DNA of 32,459 bases from Myroides indicus (GCF_004364575.1 NZ_SOAG01000032.1:1-32459), one strand, 5' to 3'. Counted from the first letter of the stretch, positions 23,855 through 32,459 are shown. The notes: generated by a model not told the origin, from the sequence alone. Program-made: numbers and translations.

Positions 23855-24886
23855 TTATCCTCTCTCATTGAAAAGGTTTATTTTTTTCATCCACAAGGTT
23901 TTGCGTTCCAATATAAATAAATCTATAAATAGCAAAATAAAAGCAAAGCCTAAAAACCATTGAAACTGGGATTGGAATTCTGCGATTTGCTGGGATTCAA
24001 AATCCGTCTTTTCGATTTTGTTTAATTCATTTTTGATTAAATCTACTATTTCCTGGGTATTAGAACCGTAATAATACTTTCCTCCTGTTGCTTCGGCAAT
24101 ATGTTTTAGCGTATTGGGATTGAGTTGGGTAATAACGATTTCGTTGTCCCAATCTCTTTTGTATTCTACTCCTTTTGAAGTTCTGATAGGAATAGGTCCT
24201 CCTTTTTCAGTTCCTACTCCTATAGTAATGATCTTGATGTCTTTGGATTTTGCAATGGCAATAGCTTCATCCATTTCCTCGCCGTGATCTTCGCCATCAG
24301 AAATCAGAATCATTACTTTGCTGGTTTTGGCGTTGTCATAATAGTTGCTGGCAACATATATTGCATCTTCAAAAGCAGTTCCTTGAGAAGAGACCATGTC
24401 TGTATTCATGGATTGAAGATACATTTTGGCGGCGTAGTGATCTGTGGTAATCGGCAGCATCGGAAATGCACTTCCGGCATATCCCACAATTCCAACTCTG
24501 TCTGGACCTAGATTGCTGATAATTTGAGAAACCAGCTGCTTCATTTTTGCAAGTCGGTCCGGTGCCATATCTTGCGCCAGCATACTCTTAGAAACATCCA
24601 GCGTAAAAACAATATCAACTCCCTGTCTTTTTACAGTCATAATCCTTGTTCCTATTTTTGGATTTACTAATCCTATAACAATTGCAGTAAGGGATATTAA
24701 ATACAAAACTGCTTTGATAATTTGTTTGTTTTTGGATTGATTTGGTGCTAAAGTCTGCATGGCTTTGGCAGAAGCAAAATCTTTTTGTTTTTTCTTTTTC
24801 CACAATAGATCTGCAATAAACAGCAGAGCCATCAATGCAATAGCGATGAATAGAAAAAAATATTTTTTACTGTCTAATTCCCACAT
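23855..24886 (-). CDS. batB: BatB: VWA domain membrane protein
   Basis: A 343-residue protein with two N-terminal membrane segments (~8-27, 57-75), a von Willebrand factor A domain (~88-300) and a C-terminal membrane segment (~316-334). The metal-ion-dependent adhesion site is intact: DVSKS at 97-101, with the later ISDGEDHGEE. The sequence LDVSKSMLAQDMAPDRL is typical of Bacteroidota BatB. It starts 6 bases after batA's stop. Confidence 0.92.
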   Translation of the reverse strand: MWELDSKKYFFLFIAIALMALLFIADLLWKKKKQKDFASAKAMQTLAPNQSKNKQIIKAVLYLISLTAIVIGLVNPKIGTRIMTVKRQGVDIVFTLDVSKSMLAQDMAPDRLAKMKQLVSQIISNLGPDRVGIVGYAGSAFPMLPITTDHYAAKMYLQSMNTDMVSSQGTAFEDAIYVASNYYDNAKTSKVMILISDGEDHGEEMDEAIAIAKSKDIKIITIGVGTEKGGPIPIRTSKGVEYKRDWDNEIVITQLNPNTLKHIAEATGGKYYYGSNTQEIVDLIKNELNKIEKTDFESQQIAEFQSQFQWFLGFAFILLFIDLFILERKTLWMKKINLFNERG

Positions 24887-24892
24887 AATGTC

Positions 24893-25894
24893 TTAAATAA
24901 AACCTCTAAAAAGTGTTTTCTGCAAGATGAAATCAATACAGAGCAATACAAAACTGATAAGTGCCAAAAGATGAAACTTTTCATCCGTATTGACAAATTT
25001 TTGTTCGTCAATTTTTGTTTTCTCCATTTGATTGATTTCTTCGTATATTTCTTTTAAACTCTTCGTATCTGTTGCTCTAAAATATTTTCCGCCAGTTTTT
25101 TGAGCAATATCTTTCATCAGCTGTTCGTCAATTTCAACGGGTACTTTGTCATAAACAATTTCTCCGTTTGGTCTAATCCCTACGGGAGATTCTGCCAGTC
25201 CGTTAGTTCCTATACCGATAGTATAAACTTTGATACCGAATTCTTTTGCAATTTCTGAAGCCAGATTAGGATCAACAGTTCCGGTATTATTAACTCCGTC
25301 TGTCAGCAAAATAATAATTTTACTTTTTGCAGGACTATCTTTTAACCGATTTACAGCCGTTGCAAGTCCCACGCCTATGGCTGTTCCGTCTCTTAAATCA
25401 TCAGAGTATTTAATATCTCTCAGAGCATTTAATAAAAGCGTTTTATCGCTGGTTACAGGCGTTTTTGTATAAGCTTCTGCTGCATAAATTACTATTCCTA
25501 TCCGGTCAGTGATACGCTGGCTTACAAAATCTGCTGCAACTTCCTTTAGTGCTTCTAATCGATTCGGTTTTAAATCTTTAGCAAGCATACTCCCCGAAAT
25601 ATCCATTGCCATAAGAATATCTATTCCATGTGTGGAGTGTATTTGATGGTCGACACTGATAATTTGAGGTCTTGCCAAGGCGATAATTAATCCGCTAAAC
25701 GCCAAGATTCGCAAGACAATTGACAAAGGGATGAGTTTTATCAAGAATGATTTTTGAGCTAAAACTCCCTCGGTAGAACTCAGTTTAATATTAGCTTTTT
25801 GCTTTTTCTTATTTTTGTACCAAATTAAAAAAGCAACTGGCAACAGTAGAAAAAGCCAAAAAAACTCTGGGTTTAAAAAGGTTATATTTTTCAT
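24893..25894 (-). CDS. batA: BatA: VWA domain membrane protein
   Basis: A 333-residue paralogue of BatB, with membrane segments at ~11-26, ~55-75 and ~312-328 and a VWA domain between. The MIDAS motif is DISGS at 98-102, followed by MLAKDLKPNRLEALK and LLTDGVNNTG. The domain should face the periplasm and bind a divalent metal and a protein partner. Its start overlaps the stop of the upstream gene by 4 bases (ATGA), so translation is probably coupled. Confidence 0.92.
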   Translation of the reverse strand: MKNITFLNPEFFWLFLLLPVAFLIWYKNKKKQKANIKLSSTEGVLAQKSFLIKLIPLSIVLRILAFSGLIIALARPQIISVDHQIHSTHGIDILMAMDISGSMLAKDLKPNRLEALKEVAADFVSQRITDRIGIVIYAAEAYTKTPVTSDKTLLLNALRDIKYSDDLRDGTAIGVGLATAVNRLKDSPAKSKIIILLTDGVNNTGTVDPNLASEIAKEFGIKVYTIGIGTNGLAESPVGIRPNGEIVYDKVPVEIDEQLMKDIAQKTGGKYFRATDTKSLKEIYEEINQMEKTKIDEQKFVNTDEKFHLLALISFVLLCIDFILQKTLFRGFI

Positions 25895-27513
25895 GGTTTT
25901 TCTTCTTTTTTATACTGCATTGAATCAAAAATACGTTCTGCGAGCTGAGGTGCGGTAGTATCGCTTTCTAAGTAAAATATCCACGCCTGGTCTCTGTTGA
26001 TGCCGGATTTTGTCATCACTCCTTCAAAAACTATTTTTTCTTCCTTTTGGTTGACAGGGTTCGAAAAAATAAAATTTCCTTTTACTTCCACTCCTCTTAT
26101 CCCATTTGCGTTTTCAAAATCACTCGTTTCAAAATCTATATCTTTTGCTCTGAAATTTTGAGTAAGAATACGAATGGAATGGTCTGTGATTTCCTTATCT
26201 GTATATTTAAATTCCTTGTTGGTTTCTACAATATTCAGAATAATATATAATGGATCATTAATGGAAGCATATTTAAACTGCTGGATAGAGGCTACCCCTT
26301 CTAAAGCACTTTCCTGAATGGTTTTGTCATTTTTTCGAAACAATACTTCTGGTGTAGAAATTGTTATTCCCGGATTACTGCCATATGTGCTGGTGATCCA
26401 CTCTTTATTCATCAGTTTTTTAGTACTGTTGAAGGTGAGTAAATGCCAATCACGCTCGGCTGATATATTAATTAAATATGCAATTCCGGATATTAAAATC
26501 AATGATGCAGAAACGGATATAGGAACCCAGATGCGGAGGCGTTTTCTTTTGCGTTTTCTTTCTTCTCTCAGTCTGATACGTTCTGTTTGCGTAGCTGCTG
26601 AAATAGGGTAGGCAATGTTTATTTCATCTACAATATTCTGAATTTTAGATGTATCGGCTGTGATTTCTCCTTCTGTGGGCTGTGACTTGGCAAATTTTAC
26701 CAAATCGGCAGTATCCAAAACGCGTTTAAATTCCCGTATTATTTCAGGGCGAAGTTTTATTTTCTTGTCTTTTAAAGTATTCTTTAAGATAGATATAATC
26801 TCAAAAGTGGTTAACTCCCTGGCAGATATGTCAAATGTATCTTCAATAAAAGTTCGGGCAATATCTGTCATGTCGGAATAATAAGGTTTGGCGTCTCCTC
26901 TTGTCCAATTTTTTTTCTCTTCTAGCTTTTTGAGTTTTTTAACTGCTTTTTCATAAGGGGTTTTATATTTATCCTCTTCGGTAAGGTTGGCATCCTGACG
27001 TTTTTTGATGATAAAGTAAAGTCCTAAACCAACTAATACGGCTAAAATAATAAATATAAGATAAAACCATTTTGAAGAAAAAGAAGCATCTGCAGTGGAA
27101 ATTCCTTTTATTTCATAAAGAGGAGTTTTGAGCGTGTCTACCTCAATATCAGTAACCTGAATGTAAATAGAGTCTGTTTTAAACATTTTTGCGTCGACAA
27201 TTACAGGAAGCTGAGGAACTGAATATGAACCGGCGTTAAATTGCGTCAGATCGTATTTTTTAATCAGTTCCATATAATCACTTTTTAGCAAAGTGTCAAC
27301 CGGATAAGAGTCTATTACTTCAAAATCTCCTAGCTGGGGAGAATCAGGAAAGAGAACTTTACTATTCTGGTTTGTGTGCGTTTTAATGGTAAGAGAAAAG
27401 GCATCGCCTATTTTTATATTAGTCGTATCTACCTGAGTTTCTACGGGATTTTGCCCCCAAGCCCAAGCAGAGTAAAATATCAAAACAAGTATGTGTATAA
27501 GGTTGTGTTTCAT
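25891..27513 (-). CDS. Bat-operon membrane protein with two membrane segments (BatD/DUF4381-like)
   Basis: A 540-residue protein from ATG 27513, where a signal peptide begins (HNLIHILVLIFYSAWAWGQ). An upstream TTG start is less likely. An exported Ig-like region (~22-135) is followed by a membrane segment (148-170). Then comes a helical cytoplasmic part with the wording seen in Bat/DUF4381-type proteins (YYSDMTDIARTFIEDTFDI, ARELTTFEIISIL). A basic stretch and a second membrane segment (328-350) lead to a C-terminal domain (351-540) I do not recognise. The second half looks like an added module, and this may be a fusion. It lies between the DUF58 protein and batA. Confidence 0.8.
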   Translation of the reverse strand: MKHNLIHILVLIFYSAWAWGQNPVETQVDTTNIKIGDAFSLTIKTHTNQNSKVLFPDSPQLGDFEVIDSYPVDTLLKSDYMELIKKYDLTQFNAGSYSVPQLPVIVDAKMFKTDSIYIQVTDIEVDTLKTPLYEIKGISTADASFSSKWFYLIFIILAVLVGLGLYFIIKKRQDANLTEEDKYKTPYEKAVKKLKKLEEKKNWTRGDAKPYYSDMTDIARTFIEDTFDISARELTTFEIISILKNTLKDKKIKLRPEIIREFKRVLDTADLVKFAKSQPTEGEITADTSKIQNIVDEINIAYPISAATQTERIRLREERKRKRKRLRIWVPISVSASLILISGIAYLINISAERDWHLLTFNSTKKLMNKEWITSTYGSNPGITISTPEVLFRKNDKTIQESALEGVASIQQFKYASINDPLYIILNIVETNKEFKYTDKEITDHSIRILTQNFRAKDIDFETSDFENANGIRGVEVKGNFIFSNPVNQKEEKIVFEGVMTKSGINRDQAWIFYLESDTTAPQLAERIFDSMQYKKEEKP

Positions 27514-27531
27514 TTTTGTCAAAAGCTTTTA

Positions 27532-28395
27532 TTATCTTGATTTGAAATATCCTAATAATTTTTTCACATAACTTTCACCTACTTCGATGTTGATTATTCC
27601 TGCACCGCATTTTTGAAAGAGTTTTGAAAAATTGTTTTCTTGCTCTAAAAAATGGGCTGTATAGGCTTTTCTGACGGCGCTGTCTGATGTGTTGATAATT
27701 TGTTCGGAGTGAGATTCGGAATCCACTACATGAATTAATCCTACATTTGGTAGCTCTTTCTCTCTTTTGTCATAAATCCTGATCCCGGTTATATCATGCT
27801 TTTTAGCTGTTATTTTAAGTGTATGTTCAAAGTTTGGAGTGATAAAGTCAGAAAGAATAAAAACAATAGCTTTCTTTTTCATTACTTTAGAAAGATACTC
27901 TAAGGCAACGGCTAAATTTGTTTTCAAACTCTTAGGCTTAAAATCTAAAAGTTCTCGAATAATGCGCAACACATGCGTTTTTCCTTTTTTGGGCGGTATA
28001 TAAAGCTCAATCTGATCCGAAAACAGCATTAGGCCTATTTTGTCGTTGTTTTGCGTTGCAGAAAAGGCAAGAGTGGCAGCCAGTTCTGTTACGATTTCTT
28101 TTTTGAATTCATCCAAAGAACCAAAGTTTTCAGAACCGCTGACATCAACAATCAGCATAAGCGTAAGTTCTCTCTCTTCTTCAAAAACTTTAATATATGG
28201 TTCATTGTAACGCGCGGTTACATTCCAGTCAATAGACCTAACATCATCACCAAACTGATATTGGCGAACTTCTGAGAAAGTCATTCCTCTTCCTTTAAAG
28301 GAAGTGTGATATTCTCCTGAAAAAATATGATCGCTTAACCGCTTGGTTTTGATCTCAATTTTTTTGACTTTTTTTAATATGTCTTTGGTCTCCAT
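27532..28395 (-). CDS. DUF58 domain protein of the MoxR-Bat operon
   Basis: A 287-residue cytoplasmic protein from ATG 28395. An upstream TTG at 28410 is rejected because METKDILKK is the usual start of this family. The conserved DUF58 block has YQFGDDVRSIDWNVTARYNE followed by the charged segment FEEERELT. A VWA-like fold follows, with the metal motif DVSGS at 84-88. DUF58 proteins accompany MoxR ATPases and are thought to be their substrates or partners. The gap to the next gene is 18 bases. Confidence 0.9.
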   Translation of the reverse strand: METKDILKKVKKIEIKTKRLSDHIFSGEYHTSFKGRGMTFSEVRQYQFGDDVRSIDWNVTARYNEPYIKVFEEERELTLMLIVDVSGSENFGSLDEFKKEIVTELAATLAFSATQNNDKIGLMLFSDQIELYIPPKKGKTHVLRIIRELLDFKPKSLKTNLAVALEYLSKVMKKKAIVFILSDFITPNFEHTLKITAKKHDITGIRIYDKREKELPNVGLIHVVDSESHSEQIINTSDSAVRKAYTAHFLEQENNFSKLFQKCGAGIINIEVGESYVKKLLGYFKSR

Positions 28396-28486
28396 GATGT
28401 TATTTTCCAAATTTGTTCAGCTCTAAAAACCCATTTGTACTCAAACAAACAGGTTTTTGTCATTGTGTACTAATCTCGATTGCAGA

Positions 28487-29491
28487 TTAAGGCACTTCTA
28501 TTTCATTTACAATTTGATTGATAATATCAACAGATGTAATGTTTTCAGCTTCAGCTTCGTAAGTTACTCCGATACGATGGCGTAATACATCAATAACGAT
28601 GGCGCGAACATCTTCCGGAATCACATAACCTCTTCTTCTGATAAAAGCATAACACTTTGCTGCAGTAGCAAGATTGATACTTCCACGAGGAGAAGCTCCG
28701 AAGCTAATCAGCGGTTTTAATTTTTCAAGCTTGAATTGTTCAGGATAACGGGTAGCAAAAATGATATCCAAGATGTATTTTTCTATTTTTTCGTCCATAT
28801 ACACTTTTCTTACCACCTCTTGCGCTTTTTTGATTTGTTCAAGTGAAACCACCGGATTGATTTGGGCTCTTTCCCCTGCTAAGTTTTGACGAATCACCAA
28901 GCGCTCTTCTTCAAGTTTAGGATAATCGATGACTGTTTTTAGCATAAAACGGTCCATTTGCGCTTCTGGCAAAGGATAGGTTCCTTCCTGTTCAACAGGA
29001 TTTTGAGTAGCCATTACTAAAAACGGCTGATCAAGTTTAAAGGTATCATCGCTGATAGTAACTTGTTTTTCCTGCATCGCTTCAAGCAGGGCGGATTGTA
29101 CTTTTGCCGGAGCACGGTTAATTTCATCAGCTAAAATAAAGTTGGCAAAAATAGGTCCTTTGCGTATAGAAAAATCATTTTCTTTCACATTGTAGATCAT
29201 TGTACCGATAACATCGGCAGGAAGCAGATCAGGAGTAAACTGGATACGGTTAAACGATCCGTGAACTGCTTTTGATAAAGTATTTATAGCTAGAGTTTTG
29301 GCTAGCCCGGGAACTCCTTCCAATAAAATATGTCCTTGTCCCAGTAATCCTATTAAAAGACGATCAATCATGTGCTTTTGACCGACAATAGCCTTATTCA
29401 TTTCTAAGGTAAGAATGTCTATAAAAGCACTTTCTCTTTCTATTAACTCGTTAAGTTCGCGAATGTCATAATTTGAACCTGTTGTTTCCAT
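28487..29491 (-). CDS. moxR: MoxR family AAA+ ATPase
   Basis: The first gene of the Bat operon, 334 residues. The AAA+ elements are Walker A GVPGLAKT (59-66), Walker B ILADEINRAP (D122/E123), sensor 1 asparagine N164 in ATQNPVEQEG, and the arginine-bearing AQMDRF (R181), followed by the C-terminal lid. MoxR ATPases act as chaperones that load cofactors or assemble complexes with VWA partners, here the DUF58 protein, BatA and BatB. The upstream region 29492-29666 has no convincing promoter on this strand that I can define. Confidence 0.95.
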   Translation of the reverse strand: METTGSNYDIRELNELIERESAFIDILTLEMNKAIVGQKHMIDRLLIGLLGQGHILLEGVPGLAKTLAINTLSKAVHGSFNRIQFTPDLLPADVIGTMIYNVKENDFSIRKGPIFANFILADEINRAPAKVQSALLEAMQEKQVTISDDTFKLDQPFLVMATQNPVEQEGTYPLPEAQMDRFMLKTVIDYPKLEEERLVIRQNLAGERAQINPVVSLEQIKKAQEVVRKVYMDEKIEKYILDIIFATRYPEQFKLEKLKPLISFGASPRGSINLATAAKCYAFIRRRGYVIPEDVRAIVIDVLRHRIGVTYEAEAENITSVDIINQIVNEIEVP

Positions 29492-29666
29492 GTTTGTCGT
29501 TATAGTTTTTGTCTAAAAAAATGTTGTTTTTTAATTGTTACCGCAAATTCAAAAATTATTCTGTATTAAGTTGTTAATAGATGGTTAAATGTAGTTTGCT
29601 GATTTGTGATTTGGGGTTGAATTATGAGTTTCTTTTTATAATTTTAAGAACAAAAAATAATTTGTC

Positions 29667-30815
29667 GTGATTAATAAGAGATTACTTATTAAAAATTTAC
29701 TAGCCTATTATGATGAAAATAGTTTCTATGATAAAAAAAGGCAGTTAAATCTACATACAAAATCGGGAAAAGCAAAATTTCTGAAACACATAAGTGCTTT
29801 GTCTAATTCCAATCCGGAAAACAATGCTTATTTGGTCGTTGGTATTGAAGATCAAGACAATCAGATTACTGGAGTAGATTTTTATGATGACAGCAAGATT
29901 CAGAATTTAGTCAACGCTTATTTGAGTAATGCTCCCATCATTACATATGAGAATGTTCCTTTTTTGGATTTGCCGGAAGGAAAAGTTGTGGGATTGGTTA
30001 CTATTGCTCCGAATCAATTGCAAACAGTGTTTAAACGACCAATTTCAGATATAGAGGGAGGAACTTATTTTATGCGGCAAGGAAGTACTTCCGTGCCCAA
30101 TGAACAAGCTGTTATTGCTAATAACAAAGAAATCGTAAACAGTATAGAAAAAAGTTCTCAAAACAACCTGACTAATATTTTAGAAGGTGTAATTACTTTT
30201 ATGACAGAAACGCATCGAGACTTAAAACCGCGATATTGCGTCTTTAAAGAGCAGTTTATTATTTGTTGGGCAGCAACTAAAAAAATGGTCAGAGGAACTC
30301 CATTTTATTCCAGAATGGACATTGAGTTTATAAATGAGCAGATTAAACTTTTTTATTCCAATTTAGATGCAGTGACTGTTTTTTACAATGACAATGAATT
30401 TGTAATAACAGAATACTTAAATCTGGGATTGAATGACAGAACGAGTTATTATCCGTTTGAGGAAGTTGTAATTCAGTTTTTTGACAATGGGAAATATACT
30501 ATTTCAAATCGGGTTTTATTTGAAGCACCAAAATATAATCAAAATATCTTACAGCACATTTACAGAAATAGCTTAAAAGTCATCAATAAAATCAATTCAG
30601 GCGAAAAGCTTTCGGTGAAAGAAGAAAAATTACTAAACAGATTGTGCTTTAATATGATGCTTTGCTTTTTGAATGGATTTTATGAGGCAAAAGACCAGCT
30701 TATCAGCGTTAAAGATTATTTAAAAAGAGCTCAGGATCCACAGTTGTTCATCGCTTTTAAGGAAGTAATGCGTATTTTGCGAAAATTGAAATATGAAACT
30801 GAACAAAATGAATAG
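29667..30815 (+). CDS. AlbA_2/Schlafen-like domain protein
   Basis: A 382-residue protein starting with GTG. No ATG lies nearby in frame, and the residues after GTG (INKRLLIKNLLAYYDENSF) match the start of flavobacterial relatives as I recall them. The N-terminal ~140 residues fit an AlbA_2 domain: FLKHISALSNSNPENNAYLV, GIEDQDNQITGVDF, and GGTYFMRQGSTSVPNEQ. AlbA_2 proteins are often annotated as ATP-binding or nucleic-acid-related, and their cellular role is poorly known. The C-terminal ~220 residues are unassigned. Its last 8 bases overlap the phosphatase gene, which suggests a two-gene operon. Confidence 0.8.
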   Translation: MINKRLLIKNLLAYYDENSFYDKKRQLNLHTKSGKAKFLKHISALSNSNPENNAYLVVGIEDQDNQITGVDFYDDSKIQNLVNAYLSNAPIITYENVPFLDLPEGKVVGLVTIAPNQLQTVFKRPISDIEGGTYFMRQGSTSVPNEQAVIANNKEIVNSIEKSSQNNLTNILEGVITFMTETHRDLKPRYCVFKEQFIICWAATKKMVRGTPFYSRMDIEFINEQIKLFYSNLDAVTVFYNDNEFVITEYLNLGLNDRTSYYPFEEVVIQFFDNGKYTISNRVLFEAPKYNQNILQHIYRNSLKVINKINSGEKLSVKEEKLLNRLCFNMMLCFLNGFYEAKDQLISVKDYLKRAQDPQLFIAFKEVMRILRKLKYETEQNE

Positions 30816-31542
30816 AACACTGGTGGTCGGGGATATACATGGAGGTTATAAGGCTTTGTTACAGGTTTTAGAAAGAGCAGGAGTAACCGAGCAGGATCAT
30901 CTGATATTTTTGGGAGATTACGTGGACGGTTGGAGTGAGTCGGAAAAAGTAGTTGACTTTTTGCTTGAATTGCAAACCCGACAAAATTGTATTTTTTTGA
31001 GAGGCAATCATGAAACGCTTCTTGTAAAATGGCTGAGAACGCAACAGGAAAATAAGGTATGGGAGATGAATGGGGGAGAGGCATCTATAAAATCATATCA
31101 AAACTTATCACCTAAGAAAATAAAAGAACACTTAACTTTTTTCGATACGCTGAAAAAGTATCATATAGATGATAAAAACAGGCTTTTTGTACATGCCGGT
31201 TTTACCAATCCTAAGGGAATAGACTTTGAGTTTTTTGAGGAATATATCTATTGGGATCGTACTTTGTGGGAAACAGTGATGGCAATAAATCCAGATCTTC
31301 CTTCCAATAGTGCTTTTTATCCTAAAAGGTTAAAACATTATCATGAAATTTTTATAGGACATACGCCGGTTACTCATTTTGGATTTACAGAGCCCACTTG
31401 TTTTGCGAATGTATGGAATATAGATACAGGAGCTGCTTTTTTAGGAAAAATAAGTGTGATGGATGTAAATACTAAACAATCTTGGCAAAGTGATATCGTA
31501 GCAAAACTATATCCAAATGAAGCAGGAAGAAACCATAAATAA
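30808..31542 (+). CDS. PPP-family serine/threonine (metallo)phosphatase
   Basis: A 244-residue calcineurin-like phosphoesterase. All three metal-binding signatures are present: GDIHGG near residue 8, GDYVDGW, and RGNHETLL. They are followed by VHAGF and GHTPVTHFG. This is the bacterial PPP group that includes PrpA/PrpE-type protein phosphatases and ApaH relatives. The substrate cannot be told from sequence. ATG 30808 was preferred to 30793 because MNRTLVVGDIHG is the usual start of such proteins. The 8-base overlap with the AlbA_2 gene implies co-translation. Confidence 0.92.
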   Translation: MNRTLVVGDIHGGYKALLQVLERAGVTEQDHLIFLGDYVDGWSESEKVVDFLLELQTRQNCIFLRGNHETLLVKWLRTQQENKVWEMNGGEASIKSYQNLSPKKIKEHLTFFDTLKKYHIDDKNRLFVHAGFTNPKGIDFEFFEEYIYWDRTLWETVMAINPDLPSNSAFYPKRLKHYHEIFIGHTPVTHFGFTEPTCFANVWNIDTGAAFLGKISVMDVNTKQSWQSDIVAKLYPNEAGRNHK

Positions 31543-31555
31543 ACAGTGTTTTTTA

Positions 31556-31563
31556 TATATTTG
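31556..31563 (+). promoter_or_regulatory. Promoter -7 element of the small outer-membrane protein gene
   Basis: TATATTTG matches TAnnTTTG exactly, 16 bases before the ATG at 31580. No TTG is seen at the expected -33 position. Confidence 0.45.
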
Positions 31564-31579
31564 CTGAAAAGGAATTAAT

Positions 31580-32134
31580 ATGAAAAAATTTGTTGTACTA
31601 GCAGTATTGCTATGCGGGGCTTTTTCAGCTCAGGCTCAGGCTCTTAATGAGGTAAAGATAAATATTCTGAATACTATAATGATGGCTTCTTTTGAGATGG
31701 GATATGAGCGTTTTATAGATCATAATCAATCTGTGGGGGCAGACTTGTATATAAATGATCGATTTTCATATTATAAAGAAAGTAAAAGCAAAGATCAAAA
31801 ATTTAAAGCTACTAGTATTGGAGTAAACTACAATTACTATTTTGGGGGAGCTAACGGAGCTAATGGAAGCGGATATGTGGTAACTCCATTTTTAAAATAT
31901 CGATTTGGAAGTTTTGAAGAAAATACTTTTGATGAATTAGAGCAGGTGTATATCAAAAAAACAGATATAGACAGCTTTATTGTCGGTTTAGGCATTGGAT
32001 ATAAATGGACCATGGGAGATTCTTTTGCTATTCAGCCATTTGCTAATATTGCCCGAAATTTTAGCGATGAAGTTCAGGATCGTTTTTCTGCAATTGAATT
32101 TAACGCAGGTATAAATATAGGGTATAGGTTTTAA
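31580..32134 (+). CDS. Exported beta-barrel outer-membrane protein (DUF3575-like)
   Basis: A 184-residue protein with a classic signal peptide (KKFVVLAVLLCGAFSAQAQ) and a mature part of alternating strands typical of small outer-membrane barrels, ending in an aromatic residue (IGYRF). The segment MMASFEMGYERFIDHNQSVG resembles the start of DUF3575-type proteins, where a barrel strand describes an 'origin-like' porin. Assignment to a family is tentative. No partner gene is evident, and it has its own -7 element. The 125 bases after its stop hold nothing I can support before the terminator. Confidence 0.75.
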   Translation: MKKFVVLAVLLCGAFSAQAQALNEVKINILNTIMMASFEMGYERFIDHNQSVGADLYINDRFSYYKESKSKDQKFKATSIGVNYNYYFGGANGANGSGYVVTPFLKYRFGSFEENTFDELEQVYIKKTDIDSFIVGLGIGYKWTMGDSFAIQPFANIARNFSDEVQDRFSAIEFNAGINIGYRF

Positions 32135-32259
32135 TGTAAAAATAAAATAAGAATACACTATATATTTTATCTACAGATATATACTTAACAGTGAAAAATA
32201 TTTATTTTAGGACAAAGAAGACAAATTTCTTTCTGATTTTTTAAGTCACAATACTCACA

Positions 32260-32309
32260 TAACAAAAACAGACCGGATTTACTACAGTAAATCCGGTCTG
32301 TTTTTGTTA
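32260..32309. terminator. Very strong bidirectional terminator
   Basis: A 22-bp perfect stem (32260-32281 with 32288-32309) has a 6-base loop whose outer C-G pair can extend it to 23 bp. The core arms are CAGACCGGATTTA and TAAATCCGGTCTG. Runs of A on the left and T on the right make it functional on both strands, between the small outer-membrane gene and the convergent minus-strand gene. Confidence 0.92.
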
Positions 32310-32321
32310 TTAATTTAGAAT

Positions 32322-32459
32322 TTAATCCTTCACCGTCGGACAATTACAATCCAGGGGAGATTTCTTGCCAAAGAGATTAAACCCTATCCCAAACTGATGG
32401 TAGCCGCCTTTCTCAAAAACGATGTCTCCCATCACGTGCGAATACGTATAACTGATCAT
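32322..32459 (-). CDS. C-terminal fragment of a beta-barrel-like membrane protein
   Basis: On the minus strand an open frame enters from the window end and stops at TAA (32322-32324), giving 45 visible residues. The pattern ISYTYSHVMGDIVFEKGG, then YHQFGIGFNLFGK, has the alternating strand character of an outer-membrane barrel C-terminus. The end is a short polar tail with DCNCPTVKD. PorP/SprF-type T9SS membrane proteins end similarly, and a T9SS cargo gene lies at the other end of the window, but this assignment is weak. The ATG at the window edge is probably internal. Confidence 0.5.
   Translation of the reverse strand: MISYTYSHVMGDIVFEKGGYHQFGIGFNLFGKKSPLDCNCPTVKD

Noticed and set aside
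1..32459. CRISPR arrays, insertion sequences, prophage, tRNA or rRNA genes
   Set aside because: I saw no regularly spaced direct repeats, transposase motifs, integrase genes, or cloverleaf/rRNA signatures anywhere in the window.

Overview
The window is chromosomal DNA from a Bacteroidota organism, most likely a Flavobacterium-like member of Flavobacteriaceae. The DNA is AT-rich. Promoters match the TTG/TTTG plus TAnnTTTG pattern of this phylum, and translation starts sit in A-rich rather than Shine-Dalgarno contexts. Other markers are a type IX secretion C-terminal domain, a CarboxypepD_reg/DUF5686 outer-membrane protein, a complete BatABCDE-MoxR operon and the transcarbamylase-type (N-acylated) arginine pathway. 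I see no insertion sequence, phage gene, CRISPR array, tRNA or rRNA.

Layout. 1-390 is the end of a gliding-motility/T9SS surface protein. 391-1004 is a gene-poor stretch with two hairpin terminators, a promoter, a possible 33-codon leader peptide rich in arginine codons, strong RNA folding potential and a weak terminator-like hairpin. 1005-9205 is a compact eight-gene arginine operon: GNAT acyltransferase, argG, argC, argD, argF', argB, argE, argH. It encodes glutamate to arginine through N-acyl intermediates, and the carbamoyltransferase resembles the N-succinylornithine enzyme of Bacteroides. 9238-10287 (minus) is a ferredoxin-reductase-type electron-transfer protein, divergent from a PadR repressor (10431-10766) followed by apparently decayed small membrane genes. 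11130-13622 is a DUF5686 outer-membrane protein. 13759-15175 is a LytS/LytTR-type two-component pair, followed by a CPA2 cation:proton antiporter (15293-17560).

17642-19790 (minus) carries pheS, a conserved unknown and a RibD/DHFR-fold protein. cvpA (19947-20486, plus) converges on and overlaps the end of the Bat operon. That operon runs on the minus strand from moxR (29491) through a DUF58 protein, a two-membrane-segment Bat-associated protein, batA, batB, batC, batD and batE (20483). 29667-31542 holds an AlbA_2-like protein overlapping a PPP-family phosphatase. 31580-32134 is a small exported outer-membrane protein. The window closes with the C-terminus of a minus-strand beta-barrel-like gene behind a very strong bidirectional terminator.

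The most interesting candidate is the arginine-operon leader at about 707-915. A small ORF with a good promoter ends in a cluster of Arg codons (three CGG within six codons, plus one AGA) immediately ahead of hairpins and the arginine operon. This suggests arginine-sensing attenuation by a leader peptide. I cannot show a convincing antiterminator, and conservation has to be tested. Related points are a carbamoyltransferase with Ala at the acyl-specificity position, a short argB kinase without the N-terminal extension linked to arginine feedback, and a GNAT gene in the place of the missing first pathway enzyme.
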